From Hymenopus coronatus (Eukaryota > Arthropoda > Insecta > Mantodea > Hymenopodidae), in the NCBI GenBank assembly GCA_030762935.1, contig CM060899.1, positions 63,910,501 through 63,974,500 on the forward strand: a stretch of DNA of 64,000 bases. Direction: 5' to 3'. Both the position numbers and the translations under genes were made by a program. Positions 43,704 through 55,030 of this stretch are shown here, one piece after another. Every line of letters begins with the position of its first letter. Position 1 is the first letter of the stretch. Below the pieces are notes generated by a model. It saw only the letters and a program-made list of their open reading frames with translations, made no database searches and had not been told where the DNA came from.

Positions 43704-44800
43704 TACGAGGCTTTTCCCAGAAGTAACCGACGTAACAAAGAAAACACAACAATTTGGGAGAAAAGCATCCTTATTTCTCTACATAGTCTCCTTTCAGCTC
43801 GATACGCTGTTTATAGTGAGAACTATCGATGTCTGTTAAATAACCAACAACTACAGACTCCACCTCTTCATTGTTGGTAAGTCTTCTACCATCAAGCCAT
43901 TTCTTCAAGTTTGGAAACAGAAAATAATCAGAGGGGCCTAAATTTGCAAATAGGGTGCAAGGGGAAGCAATTCGAACTTTAACTCATTGCTTTTGGCCAA
44001 GGCGATAATGGACTGGTGCATTGTTTTGATAAAACAAAACTTTCGGCTGTTTTTGCCCAATTTCATCACTCAAATGCTATAACAAGTTCGTACAGTATTC
44101 GCCATTGATTACTTTTTCCTTTTTTGTGATAATCAATGAAAGTTGTCCCGCCATGACCTTGCATACAGATGGAACTGTCTTCGGCTTCTTTGCAGCCGAT
44201 TCTCCCCTTCCAATCCACTGTTTTGGTTGTTCCTTCGTCTCAGGTGTGAAGTAGTAGACCCAGGTTTCATTCATTGTTATGAATCGATGCAGAAACTCAG
44301 CTTTATCGCAGCGAAACATCCCCAGGACGCTGATTTTGTTCTATTGTGAGCAAACGCGGCACCCACCCTGCACACAACTTTCTCATATCCAAATTCTCAG
44401 ACAGTTTGCGATGTACAGAACTTTTTGAAATGCCTGCAATGTCTGCTAGCTCGCGCACTTTTAGTCAAGGTCATTCAATACGATTTTGTGGATTTTCTTT
44501 GCAATTATTGGACTGGTAGCCTCATTTGGTCGATCACTGCGATGTTGCCAGCTCGTACGGCTGCGCCTAAACTCAGCCACCCAATATTTCACTGTTGTGA
44601 TCTTCATGCTCCCTCAAAATAGTATCTAGCTCAGCTTTAATATTAGTTGCACTAAGACCTTTCAATGGAAGTATTGTATCATATAACGGTGACCAGTTTC
44701 ATCCATGTTTAAGAATTCGCTGAGACCATTCACAATGATAGCTGCCAAACAAATGCTATAAACTCGTCAAACTTCAAACTAAAACTTTCTAAAGTTGGAG
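43704..44800 (-). mobile_element. Mariner transposon, degenerate
   Basis: The 3' terminus ACGAGGCTTTTCCCAGAAGT starts at 43704. The transposase remnant occupies 43772-44706 on the minus strand. The opposite terminus could not be identified before the H1 start at 44801, so it may have been removed by that insertion. Confidence 0.75.
43772..44706 (-). pseudogene. Mariner transposase, inactivated
   Basis: Cut-and-paste transposase (DD34D). Minus-strand pieces in order: LKGLSATNIKAELDTILREH, VKYWVAEFRRSRTSW, KVRELADIAGISKSSVH (helix-turn-helix), ENLDMRKLCAGWVPRLLT, FLHRFITMNETWVYYFTPET, KPKTVPSVCKVMA, KVLFYQNNAPVH, APSDYFLFPNLKKWL, IELKGDYVEK and a stop at 43772-43774. At least four frameshifts and stops (for example after the NDLD and PGDVSLR segments) break it. 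Two catalytic Asp codons have become Asn: TMDETW to TMNETW at 44269-44271, and QDNAP to QNNAP at 44023-44025; the third (PSD) is kept. Both changes are single G-to-A transitions on the coding strand. Confidence 0.92.
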
Positions 44801-45663
44801 TTTTTACTTTCTCTATCCGTACTATGTGCATAGTGTATAGAAAAGATATTGCACTCCACCCAAAATTCGATACCGAGGTTTCACCGGAAATTTTAGGGTC
44901 CCCTGCATCCAAAAAAAGCATTTTGAGAAAAAGGTCCGTGTGTGTCCGTGTGTCTGTGAACACGATAACTCGAAAACCAAAAGTCGGTAAAATACCAAAC
45001 TTGGTATTTAAGTTAAGTATCTTCCAAGGATGCGACACGAATATTTTGAAGAAAATCCCCCTACCCCCAACTACCCTTTATATGGAACTTTTTTTCGAAA
45101 ATTTTGATTTTCACAAAAATGGCTCAAACGATTTTGATTAAAACGTCGTATATGAAAGATATTTACCTGACAAATAATATTTATATTTTGAATTTTCTGG
45201 GAATAGCCTCAAAGACTACCTTATTCTGGATGAAATTTACGGAATTTTGCATAACTGCTAAACCGTAAAGAGATGGATAAAAACTTATAACACAAAAACT
45301 GTAGAACACGTTACAACGCACAATTTATGGTGCATACATTTTTTTCGTGGAGTTGATCGTTTTTGAGATATTCCTTGTTTTTGGTTTTAGCTTTGAAAAA
45401 CTAAACTTTTCTCATACGGGAATATGTCAGCTCCTGTCCATACAAACAAAGGAACTTCAGTCTCATTGTAACCAGCTTTTGACTACCATTTTAACCTATA
45501 GTACTCCCTTATTTCGCTTTTACTTTCAAGGAAGCAAGCAATAAAACTATTTATGTTAATTTTTTCCCGATTAGCTTGAAGTAAATAGAAGCATAAACTT
45601 TTAAAGAATAGTTTATTGTAGAGATGTAGAGAAAGCCATGTGAATGGAACACATCAGATTTTT
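44801..45663 (+). mobile_element. H1 repeat, full length
   Basis: TTTTTACTTTCTCTATCCG to CACATCAGATTTTT. The 3' stem-loop ATGTG..CACAT is at 45638-45654. An open frame of 105 codons (44824-45141) covers the first third. Confidence 0.92.
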
Positions 45664-46063
45664 GAAGTCTCGTTCACAGACATTTAATTTGACGTTTTCT
45701 TGGTTCTCATAAATCGAAGACGCAGAGAGATAATTCATGGTTAATTAAATGTGTAGTTTTATCACTTTCTGAAGTCTTTATGCTTGTACTATTTTCAATA
45801 ATTTTGAGTGAGCAATTATGTGACGTCATGCCGCGAGCGTCAGTTGTTAGTATGTAATGTATTTATTTGTAAAAGATTGAGTTAATTTTCTTATGTGATA
45901 TTGTTGGTTATGTTATTCAGTTTGTAGCTTGGAAGATATTCGCTTGTAACTTACAGATCTAGAAACACGTGCCAACTTCTTGAGTTGCGCTTACATTTGC
46001 ATTGTGAATGGTGTTTCCTTGCGTCTGCGCTTGAATCTCTTTGTGAATGTAACATTACTGTAC
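45664..46063. other. Unique region, nothing recognised
   Basis: AT-rich, no frame or repeat match. It starts directly at an H1 3' end and ends at an H1 3' end of the other orientation, so it may be host DNA. Confidence 0.5.
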
Positions 46064-46893
46064 AAAAAAAGTCTGATGTGATCCATTCACATGACTTTCT
46101 CTACATCCCTGCAGCAAATTATTCTTAAAAAGCTCATGGTTCTATTTACTTCATGCTAATCGAGAAACAATTAGCAGAAATTGTCTTATTACTTGCTTCC
46201 TTGTAAGAAGAAGCAAAATAAGGTAGTACCATAGGTTAAAATGATAGTCAAAGCTGGTTGCTATGTGACTGATGTTCCTTTGTTTGTATGGACAGGAGTT
46301 GACAAACTCGTGTACGAGAAATATATGTTATTAAAGGTGAAATTAAAAACATGGAATAACTCAAAAACGATCAACTGCACGAAAAAAATTGTATATATAA
46401 TAAATTGGGTGTTTTAACATGCTCTACATTTTTTGTTCTTTAAGTTTTTTTCCATCTCTTATGGTTTAGCAGTTATGTAAACTTCTGTAAAATCCATCCA
46501 GAATAAAGTAGTCTTCAGAGGCTATTCCCAGAAAATTCAAGATATACATTTTATTTGCCAGGCAAATATCTTTAATATACGATGTTTTAATTAAAATCGT
46601 TAGAGCCATTTTTAAAAAATCAAAATTTTCGAAAAAAGGTTCCATGGTGGTTTGAGGTGCGGGGATATTTCTCAAAATCTTCGTGTCGTATCCCTGGAAG
46701 ATACTAAACTTAAATACCAAGTTTGGTATTTTACCGACACACACACACCTTTTTGTGAAAATGTTTTTTTTTTTTTGGAAACAGGGGACCCTACAGCATG
46801 TAGTTCCGGTGAAATCTCGGTATCGAATTTTTGGATATATTACAATAGGTACCTTCTCTATACACTATGTATATAGTATGTGTAGAGAAAGTA
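46064..46893 (-). mobile_element. H1 repeat
   Basis: AGTCTGATGTGATCCATTCA to TGTAGAGAAAGTAG. The microsatellite and its 3' flank are shortened (CCGACACACACACACC). About 245 bp of unique DNA follow. Confidence 0.88.
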
Positions 46894-47137
46894 GCTAAGA
46901 TAAATGCTTCCAAAAATCTTAGCGTGTATTTCTCGCAGGTGTGTTCTCGAAATTACTAAAGGGTTGTAAAAAGAGCCGACGGTCAGAAGATCGATAGCTG
47001 AGGAAGATGAAGAAAAGCGAAGTTTCCGGTTGTTATGGAAACAAAACACTTTCTTCCTTTTTACAGCAAGAAGTTTAGCAATTAATGAAACAGCCCCTGA
47101 AACAGGCTAGCCCCACGTGTACTCAAACCGTGCTGCT

Positions 47138-47207
47138 CTTTTTACTTTCTCTTGCACGTATGCACATAGTACATACTAGGTAGAAGGATATTGAATTGCA
47201 CCCAAAA
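47138..47207 (+). repeat. H1 5'-end fragment
   Basis: TTTTTACTTTCTCTTGCACG, palindrome, ATTGAATTGCACCCAAAAA. Only ~70 bp, directly before an opposed copy. Confidence 0.75.
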
Positions 47208-48126
47208 ATCTGATGTGTTACATTCACATGCCTTTCTCTATATCCCTGCAACAAATTATTCTTAAAAAGCTTATACTTCTATTAACTTCATGCTAATCAG
47301 AAAAAATGAGCAGAAATAGTCTTATTACTTGCTTCCTTGTAAGTAGAAGCGAAATAAGGGACTACCATAGGCTAAAATGATAGTCAAAAGCTGGTTGCTA
47401 TGTCAATGAAGTTCCTTTGTTTATATGATTAGGAGTTGATAAGTTCCTGCATGAGAAAAGTATACGTTTTTCATAGCAGAAACCAAAAATAAGAAATGTC
47501 TCAAAAAAGACGAACTCACGAAAAAATGAAAATAACATAAATTGTGTGTTTTAACGTGCTCTACATTTTTTGTGTAGTAAGTTTTTGTCCATTTCTTAGG
47601 GTTTAGCAGTTATTCAAAAGTCAGTAAAATTCATGCAGAATAAACTACTCTTCAGAGGCTTTTCCCAGAAAATTTAAGAAATACCTCTTATTTGTCAGGT
47701 AAATATCTTTAATATGCGAAATTTTAATCAAAACCGTTAGAGCCATTTTTGAGAAAATCAAAATGTTCGAAAAAAGTTCCACATAAAGGGTAGTTTGGGG
47801 TGGGGGGATTTCTCTCAAAATCTTTGTGTTGCATCCCTGGAAGATACTAAACATAAATACCAAGTTTGGTATTTTACCGACTTTTCGTTTTTGAGTTATC
47901 GTGTTCACAGGCACACGGACAAACAGACACACGGACAAACGGACACACGGACAAACGGACACACGGACACACACACACACGCGGACCTTTTTGTGAAAAT
48001 GCTTTTTTTGGATTTTGGGGACCCTAAAACATATATTTCCGGTGAAATCTCGGTATCGAATTTTTGGGTAGAGTGCAATACCTTCTCTATATACTATGTA
48101 CATAGTGCGTATAGAGAAAGTAAAAA
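47208..48126 (-). mobile_element. H1 repeat, full length
   Basis: TCTGATGTGTTACATTCACA to GAGAAAGTAAAAA. The microsatellite is a mixture of CACACGGACAAACGGA units (47910-47990). 152-codon minus-strand frame at 47645-48103. Confidence 0.92.
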
Positions 48127-48614
48127 TGTAAGTTACTTAAAGGTGAAACCAAAGGAATATCTTAAAAACGACCACCTCTAGAAAAATATGAATATAACAT
48201 AAGTTGTGTGTTTTAACGTGCTCTACATTTTTGTGTGGTAAATTTTTGTTCGTCTCTGCGGTTTACCAGCTATGCAAAATTCAGAACATTTATCCAGATT
48301 AAAGAGGTCTTTAGAGGCTATACCCTGTAAATTCAAGATATACATTTTATTTTTTCATGTAAATATCTTTAATATAATTTTAAGCAAAATAAAAATTTTC
48401 TTGAAAATTTTCGTGTCGCATCCTTTAAAGATATTGAAATTAGATACCAACTTGAACTTGCTATTAAACGGATTCTTCGTTTTTGAGCTATGCTGTCCAC
48501 ACATACACACACACACACAAACTCAGAGACTGACAGACAAACACAAACACGGATATTTTTCTAAAAATACTTTTTTTTTGGATTCAGGGGTCCAAAACAT
48601 ACATATCCGGTGAA
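48127..48614 (-). repeat. H1 fragment
   Basis: Internal start at TTACTTAAAGGTGAAACC, ending at ATCCGGTGAAAA where an opposed copy takes over. Both ends are missing. Confidence 0.78.
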
Positions 48615-49127
48615 AATTTTGATTTTCACAAAAATGGCTCTAACGATTTTGATTAAAATGTCGTATATTAAAGATATTTACCTGACAAAAAATATGTATA
48701 TTTTGAATTTTATGGGAATAGCCTCTAAAGACTGCTCTATTTTGGATGAATTTTACGGAATTTTGCTTAACTGCTAAACCGTAAGAGATGGATAAAAAAT
48801 TACCACACAAAAACTGTAGAGCACGTTAAAACACACAATTTATGCTGTATACATTTTTTTTCGTGGAGTTGATCGTTTTTGAGATGTTCCTTGTTTTTGG
48901 TTTCAGGTTTAAAAAACTTAACTTTTCTCATACAGGAATTTGTCAACTCCTGTCCATACAAACAAAGGAACATCAGTCACATAGCAACCAGCTTTTGGCT
49001 TTCACTTTAACCTATGGTACTCCCTTATTTCGCTTCTACTTACAAGGCGGCAAGTATTAAGACTTTTTAACAATAATTTGTTACAGCGATGTAGAGAAAC
49101 TCATGTGAATGTAACACATCAGATTTC
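48615..49127 (+). mobile_element. H1 repeat, 5'-truncated
   Basis: Begins TTTTGATTTTCACAAAAATG and ends GAGAAACTCATGTGAATG, CACATCAGATTT. The junction with the previous piece has the shared string GAAAATTTTGATTTT. Confidence 0.82.
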
Positions 49128-49292
49128 TGAGCTATGCTGTCACAGACACACACATGGACCTTTTTCCAAAAATGGTTTTCTTGGATTCAGGGGGACATGT
49201 ATTTCCGGTGAAATCTCGGTATTGAATTTTTGGGTGAAATACTATATACTTTCTCTATACAATATTTAAATAGAAGGTGTAGAGAAAGTAGT
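49128..49292 (-). repeat. H1 palindrome-end fragment
   Basis: CTGAGCTATGCTGTCACAGA through CTCTATACAATATTTAAATA to GTAGAGAAAGTAG. The palindrome core is mutated. Confidence 0.75.
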
Positions 49293-49722
49293 AGGCATAT
49301 AGCCTAAAATCTGAGGTGTAGATATGTTAATCAGCACTCTCTAGAAGGGTAAGACACTTCTGGGTTAGACAGACAGGCATCTTACGTTCGCGAATATCAC
49401 TGAACGATACTGGCACTTCATTAGCTTCAGTACGAGTTCGTTATAAACGCTGACGCCGATCCTTGACGCTATAGCCCTCATAAGAGACTTCCGCTTCGTG
49501 GATAATCAAGTACAAACCAGTAAAATGGAAACGAATCTTCATCTCCCGCACAGAAAGAAGAAGTGTATCATCAAAAGACAGGTTTATAAAGAACCTTCTT
49601 GTCTGTCAGGATGATGTATATAGAGCTGACACATTTCTTTCATTAATTGTTTCAAAACGTGTTATGCTAGCGACAACTTATTATACCTAAATTGTAGAGG
49701 AATTTTGGGAGATTATTTACCT
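49293..49722. other. Mostly unrecognised; right part downstream of a transposase remnant
   Basis: 49613-49640 (TATAGAGCTGACACATTTCT) resembles 62922-62945. The rest shows nothing I can name. Confidence 0.45.
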
Positions 49723-50075
49723 CTATAGCAAATATTGAAAATGTCCTCCATCCTGCATAAGGCACAACTCAACACGTCGTTCCATGTTACTGGCCACTCG
49801 TTGGAGGACTCTGTTGTCAATGGCTTGAATCTCCTTTGTGATGTTGTGCTTCAGATCGTCCAACATCTGGGGACGTGTGGTGTAAACTCTGTCTATTAAG
49901 TAACCCCATAGAAAGAAGTTTGGCGATGTCAAATCCGGAGATCTCTGCGGCCACAGGATCCTGGAAATTATCCGTCATCAAAGAAACTTGCAATTAGGTT
50001 CACGGATTCATTTGATGTATGGCATGTAGCGCCATTTTGCTGAAAACATCCTTGACTCAGCTCTACATCGTACTG
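49723..50075 (-). pseudogene. Tc1/IS630-like transposase, C-terminal DDE remnant
   Basis: On the minus strand: CFQQNGATCHTSNESVNLIA, then (after a frameshift) RILWPQRSPDLTSPNFFLWG, YLIDRVYTTRPQMLDDLKHN, ITKEIQAIDNRVLQRVASNM, and a stop at 49723-49725. This is the second and third catalytic region of a DDE transposase of the Tc1/IS630 type common in arthropods. The conserved Asp of FQQDGA is Asn (codon 50034-50036). The first catalytic Asp region and the N-terminus are absent. The family looks the same as the N-terminal remnant at 23105-23277. Upstream to about 50300 the minus strand continues without recognisable motifs. Function is lost. Confidence 0.85.
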
Positions 50076-50989
50076 TATTTTCACGTTGACTACAAGAACA
50101 AAATGTCGAAACAGCTGCCAACAATGCAATTAGGAATAAAACACAAACATCTGCGCATCTAGTGACAAGGAATCGAAACTCAAGAACATTCTGCTTAATT
50201 TGGTGCTGAAATTGGGTCATTGAATGAATTTCCAACGGAATAATTAAATAAAGAAATATATCAGTACTATATAAATCACAATGTACGATAATCAAGAGTT
50301 AAGGGAACAAGGCAGTCTGAACATTACACCTTAAGTGAGTTGAATTACTACTGCTCTTAAAGTATTCAATTATTTTTCCAGAAAATAGTACGAATTATTC
50401 TGTAAATCATGATAATTATTTTGAATGGTTGTTTGCGTTAAGGGTACCTTAAACTGAAATTTCCAAATCTTGCATTTTTCAAGCAATCATTTTGCAAAAC
50501 CTTTTACATACTGCTGTGATTCAATTACATATATAGGACGTGACTTTCATGCAGATATCTTTAATAATTTTGGATTTAAAATATAATTCAATTTGTTATT
50601 ATATCAATTCATTAAAATTTGTGCAAGATGCATACTTTTTTTTGGAAAACCAAAAATATCAATACCTTTGTTTCATGTATGTAAATGAATGGCACATAGA
50701 ATTTTGGTTTCTCTTCTGGTTGCTTGAGAAAAAATGTTTAAACTTTTAAATATTATTATTTTACTATAATTTATGTTTATTGTTATATTGCTTGTGCAAT
50801 ACATCAGGTAATTTTCGTTTGTAAGAAAAATTATACGCCAATTTTTTTTAGTAATATTTTCTGAGTATGTGATGAAAATTTGAAGCAGATAGGACATAAA
50901 CTGCATCGTGTAGAACAATTTGAAGTTTTGAAATCGCTGAAAAATAAAAACACGAGAAAATAGGTTTTAAGGTTTAACATACTATTTAA

Positions 50990-51712
50990 CCCGACGAGAA
51001 TGGTATAAGAATCTGTCCCATTTGCGAGGAGGAAGAGTCGTGGACTCACATCTTGGCAAGATGTAGGGGTATGGAGGAATGGCGGGAAAAATATTTGCCG
51101 CGATTTTTTACCACTGCGAATGTAGGGATAGAAGCATGTTGGACGCTACTGGCAGGCACGGAAAACAGGGACGGGCTAGGTAAATTTATACTTAAGGCAA
51201 GACAGCTGAGATCTGAGGAGGCTGCCAATAGAGAAGGGGGGGGGGATAAGATCAACTAAACAAAAGTGACTACAATGTTCTACATACATGTATATTATAT
51301 CATACTTAGGTCACTGTTGTGCTAGGGTTGTATATATTATGTGTATATATGTCTTTTAAGTGTAATTATCTATTATAAGAGGGTACATTTATGAAGGTGT
51401 ACTCTGTGCTGTAAATTTAAATTGCTATATTTGAATATCTTTGTATCTTTATTTTCGGATTCACTCTTAATTTTTATTGTTGTTTAATATTGCTTTTGAC
51501 TGTGTATTTCCTTTGTCTTTTTATTTTCGTGTTTACTCTTCTAATTCTTTGTTGTGGTTGTTGTTTTAAAATTGCTTGTAATGTGTATTACAAAAGCACG
51601 TACGGTCTGTGGACCCGTGCGACTGTTGAAATTCTATGTATGATATTGCTATATTAATAAATACACTTATTCATTCATTCATTCATTCATTCATTCATTC
51701 ATTCATTCATTC
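50990..51712 (+). mobile_element. LINE 3' end with (ATTC)n tail
   Basis: 5'-truncated retrotransposon of 723 bp ending in about 11 ATTC units (51670-51712). Target ATACTATTTAA is duplicated at 50979-50989 and 51713-51723. The 3' UTR (51260-51660) is shared with the copy at 55031-55975. Confidence 0.85.
50993..51259 (+). pseudogene. LINE ORF2 C-terminus with CCHC-type zinc finger
   Basis: 88 residues in frame to a stop: DENGIRICPICEEEESWTHI, LARC, MEEWREKYLPRF, then LKARQLRSEE. The C-x2-C...H-x4-C arrangement (CPIC...H-ILAR-C) is the nucleic-acid-binding motif after the RT domain in many arthropod non-LTR elements. The frame is open to its natural stop; only truncation disables it. The domain is complete here but damaged in the sister copy at 55107-55490. 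The clade cannot be decided from this part. Confidence 0.78.
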
Positions 51713-52468
51713 ATACTATTTAATCCCGTTTGTTTGTAAGTCTTAGAATTTCATATTCTAATGCAGAAAATTTTAAACCATGAATATCTGTCAACTCTCA
51801 CGGACTGTTTTCACAAAGTTCGAATAATATATAAAGCAAAGGAAAACTGCAAGTCATTTGGTTCGAGGCAAGCTGCACTCTGCCGCCAAAACAGTGTGTA
51901 TTTCACGACCACAATTATGCTGTTGGTGGGGTGTGGGGAGGCCCTCACATATTTAAGGACAAGTGTTATTAGTCAAAACCAAATTTCGGATCATTAACAA
52001 TTTTTCACCAAAGTGAAAACGTTAAAGTACCCACTTACAGTCATCCATTTAAATCGTCACGTGATACGGTTTAAAGTGCCGCATGGTAATAAAAACAACA
52101 GGAAATAGAACTACAAGCAATACATTATTTAATTAGGCAAAAACAATTTTTTTGCACCTTTTGATCAATTTTCATAGATGGTAATCCTTAATAGGGTATG
52201 TGGTTGAGTCTATAAAAACTATTCCATTCAGCAGAAAAGTAATGAAACATAGCCCTAAAACATGTGAATTCATGCACCTTTTTCTCTGATACTGCTTACA
52301 ATACATAATCACACTTTTGCATGATTATTCTCAGTATAATCAGCTATCTTCTGAACCTCAATTACTTAGATATGATACAACTTCAGTAGAAATTAAAAAA
52401 GAAATATAAATGCAATTCAGAAAAGAAAAAATGTGGAAATTTTGCAATGTTCTTGCTTTCTTAATATG

Positions 52469-53179
52469 AAAAATCTGACGTGTTCCATTCACATGACTTT
52501 CTCTACTTCTGTATAAAAATTATTGTTACTAAGCTTATTCTTCTATTTACTTCATGCTAACCGAGAAAAAATTAGCAGAAATAGTCTCATTACTTGCTTC
52601 GTTGTAAGTAGAAACGAAATATGGGAGTATCATACATTAAAGCGAAGTCAAAGCTGGTTACTAGGTGACTGAAGTTCCTTTGTTTGTATGGACACGAGTT
52701 GACAAATCCCTATATGATAAAAGTACACGTTTTTTAAACCTGAAACCAAAAATAAGGAATATCTCAAAAACGATCAACTGCTCGAAAAAAAATTATATAA
52801 CATAAATTGTGTGTTTTAATGTGCACTACATTTTTTGTATGGTAAGTTTTTGTCCATTTCTTACGGTTTAGCAGTTATGCTAAATTTCGTAAAATTCATC
52901 CAGAATAAAGTAGTCTTCAGAGGCTATTCCCAGAAAATTCAAGATATACATATTATTTGTCAGGTAAATATTTTTAATATACGATATTTTAATAAAAATC
53001 GTTAGAGCCATTTTTGAGAAGATAAACATTTTTGAAAAAAGCTCCATGTAAAGGGTAGTTGGGGGGGGAGGATTTTCTTGAAAATATTTGTGTCGCATCC
53101 TTGGAAGATACTAAACTTAAATACCAAGTTTGGTATTTAACGGTCTTTTCGTTTTTGAGCTAGGTATGCTGTCCACAGA

Positions 53180-53222
<43 letters not shown>

Positions 53223-53377
53223 ACACACACGCGCGGACCTTCTTTCAAAAATTCTTTTTTTGGATTCAGGAGGACCCAAAACATGTATTTCCGGTGAAAT
53301 CTCGGTATTGAATTTTTGGGTGCATTACAATACCTTCTCTATACACTATGTACATAGTACGTGTAGAGAAAGTAAAA
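52469..53377 (-). mobile_element. H1 repeat inserted in P (defines H1 ends)
   Basis: AAAAATCTGACGTGTTCCAT to GAGAAAGTAAAA. P flanks TTCTTAATATGA and TATATATCTACT join to match the uninterrupted P at 37090-37140. (CA)n at 53184-53232. Confidence 0.93.
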
Positions 53378-53655
53378 GTATATATCTACTCTAACATCAC
53401 GATTGTGGTTCAGAAAGTTGAACTATGTGTTGTGTATGTGCTGAAATTTTCAGCTTTCCAGCTCTCATCATAGTTTCTGAGAAAAAGGTGTATAAGTATA
53501 AAAAAAATGCCGTTTTGAGAAAACTGAATTTAAAGATACAAATGTTCTAAAAATGAGCATAGCATAACAGCTTTAAAGAAATGCAGACTAGCAATTAAAT
53601 TTATTTAAATTGATTAAAATCCTCAACCCCGAAAAGTATACATTTTCTGAAACTA

Positions 53656-54482
53656 GAGATAATAGAGAAGGTATAGTATTTCACCCAACAATTCAATACC
53701 GAGATTTCACCGGAAATACACATTTTAGGGTCCCCTGTATCCAAAAAAAGCTTTCAGAAACAGCTCCGCGCGCGCGCGCGTGTCCGTGAATCCATGAACA
53801 CGATAACTCAAAAACGAAAAGTCGATAAAATACCAATCTTGGTGTTTAAGTTTACTATATTCCAGAGATGCCACACGAAGAAAAATCCCCCCCCCCCATA
53901 CCGAACTACACTTTACATGGAATTTTATTTTCGAAAATTTTAATTTTCTCAAAAATGGCTCTACCGATTTTGATTAAAATTTCCTATATTAAAGATATTT
54001 GACAAGAAAGTGTTTATCTTGAATTTTATGGGAATAGCCTCTGAAGATTAGATACTATATTTTGGAATAATTTTACGGAATCTTGCTTAGCTGCTAAACT
54101 GTAAGTGATGGACAAAAACTTACCACACAAAAAATGTAGAGCACGTTAAAACAGACAATTTATGTAATATAGATTTTTTTCGTGGAGTTGATCGTTTTCT
54201 ACATATTCCTTGTTTTTGATTTCAGCTTTAAAACACATACTTTTCTCATACAGGAATTTTTCGACTCTTGTCCATACATACAAACAAAGGAACATCAGAC
54301 ACATAGCAACCAGCTTTTGACTATCACTTTAACCTATGGTACTCCGTTATTTCGCTTCTACTTAAAAGAAAGCAGGCAATAAGAATATTTCTGATAATTT
54401 AGCATGAAGTAAATAGAAGCATGGCCTTTTTCACAATAATTTGTTGCAGAGATGTAGAGAAACTCATGTGAATGGAACACAT
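53656..54482 (+). mobile_element. H1 repeat, palindrome missing
   Basis: Starts at ATAGAGAAGGTATAGTATTT, just inside the 5' palindrome. (CG)n-like GCGCGCGCGCG tract at 53767-53781 replaces the usual (GT)n. 3' GAGAAACTCATGTGAATGG, CACAT. Confidence 0.87.
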
Positions 54483-54570
54483 ATATTTCCGGTGAAATTT
54501 TGGTATCGTGTGGAATAGAATACCTTATCTATACGCTATGTATATAGTCCTTGTCGAGAAAACAAAAATG
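54483..54570 (-). repeat. H1 palindrome-end fragment
   Basis: ATATTTCCGGTGAAATTTTG to CGAGAAAACAAAAATG, with decayed palindrome. Confidence 0.7.
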
Positions 54571-54688
54571 GTTTGTTTATCAGGGGTCCTCAAAGCATGT
54601 ATTTCCGATGAAACTCCACTATAGAATTTTAGGTGGAAAACATTACCTTCCTTACGTACGCTGCACATACGTGCTACAGAAAGTAACA
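54571..54688 (-). repeat. H1 palindrome-end fragment
   Basis: A second, more diverged copy of the same ~115-bp end (CAAAGCATGTATTTCCGATG; ACGTACGCTGCACATACGTG). The two stand head-to-tail, as at 17905-18249. Confidence 0.65.
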
Positions 54689-54814
54689 GATGACGTTTCT
54701 TAAAACGTATAAGGAAGCAAAAAGCATCAAAGAAAAATTGAAAAACTTACATTAAGAAGAAGACCTCACACCATTTCATTCGTCAACACTCACCTGTAAC
54801 AATGAAAACCAATT

Positions 54815-54869
<55 letters not shown>

Positions 54870-55030
54870 GTTCCAATCCTACTCTACATACATAAAATAA
54901 TAAAGTTATCACAAGTATTTCGTACTGCAGTTAAAATCTTATTTATTACATACATATGACTATCTCTACTCACTCTCCTACTATTCTTACATTCTATTAG
55001 ATGAGAATCGTTCATGGAAACCAATCTCTA
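54689..55030. other. No gene; (ATT)n microsatellite
   Basis: Perfect ATT/TTA repeat at about 54816-54869 (~18 units). The rest holds nothing recognised. Confidence 0.6.

Larger units (their letters stand above)
50442..52188 (+). mobile_element. TTAA transposon E inserted in P
   Basis: Bounded by TTAA at 50438-50441 and 52189-52192. Ends GGGTACC... and, read inward from the right, GGATTACC.... The uninterrupted P copies near 62740 and 63265 carry a single TTAA in GCATTAATAG at the same place, so the TTAA duplication is supported by an empty site. The core (50900-50989 and 51724-52140) matches D at 36390-36660. Without the LINE inside, E is about 1.0 kb and non-coding. Confidence 0.75.
50303..53655 (+). 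mobile_element. P repeat carrying elements E and H1
   Basis: P segments: 50303-50437 (after TTAA 50299-50302: GGGAACAAGGCAGTCTGAAC, CTTAAGTGAGTTGAATTACT), 52193-52468 (ATGTGGTTGAGTCTATAAAA, CATGTGAATTCATGCACC) and 53378 to about 53560-53655 (GATTGTGGTTCAGAAAGTTG). Joined, they follow the same order as 36705-37247 and the reverse copy 62556-62886. P begins at a TTAA and so may itself be a TTAA transposon; its other end was not located. No coding capacity seen. Confidence 0.65.

Noticed and set aside
43406..43880. Overlapping 120-122-codon frames on both strands as host genes
   Set aside because: No family features; the plus frame overlaps the antisense strand of the mariner C-terminus, and the minus frame runs through the mariner end.
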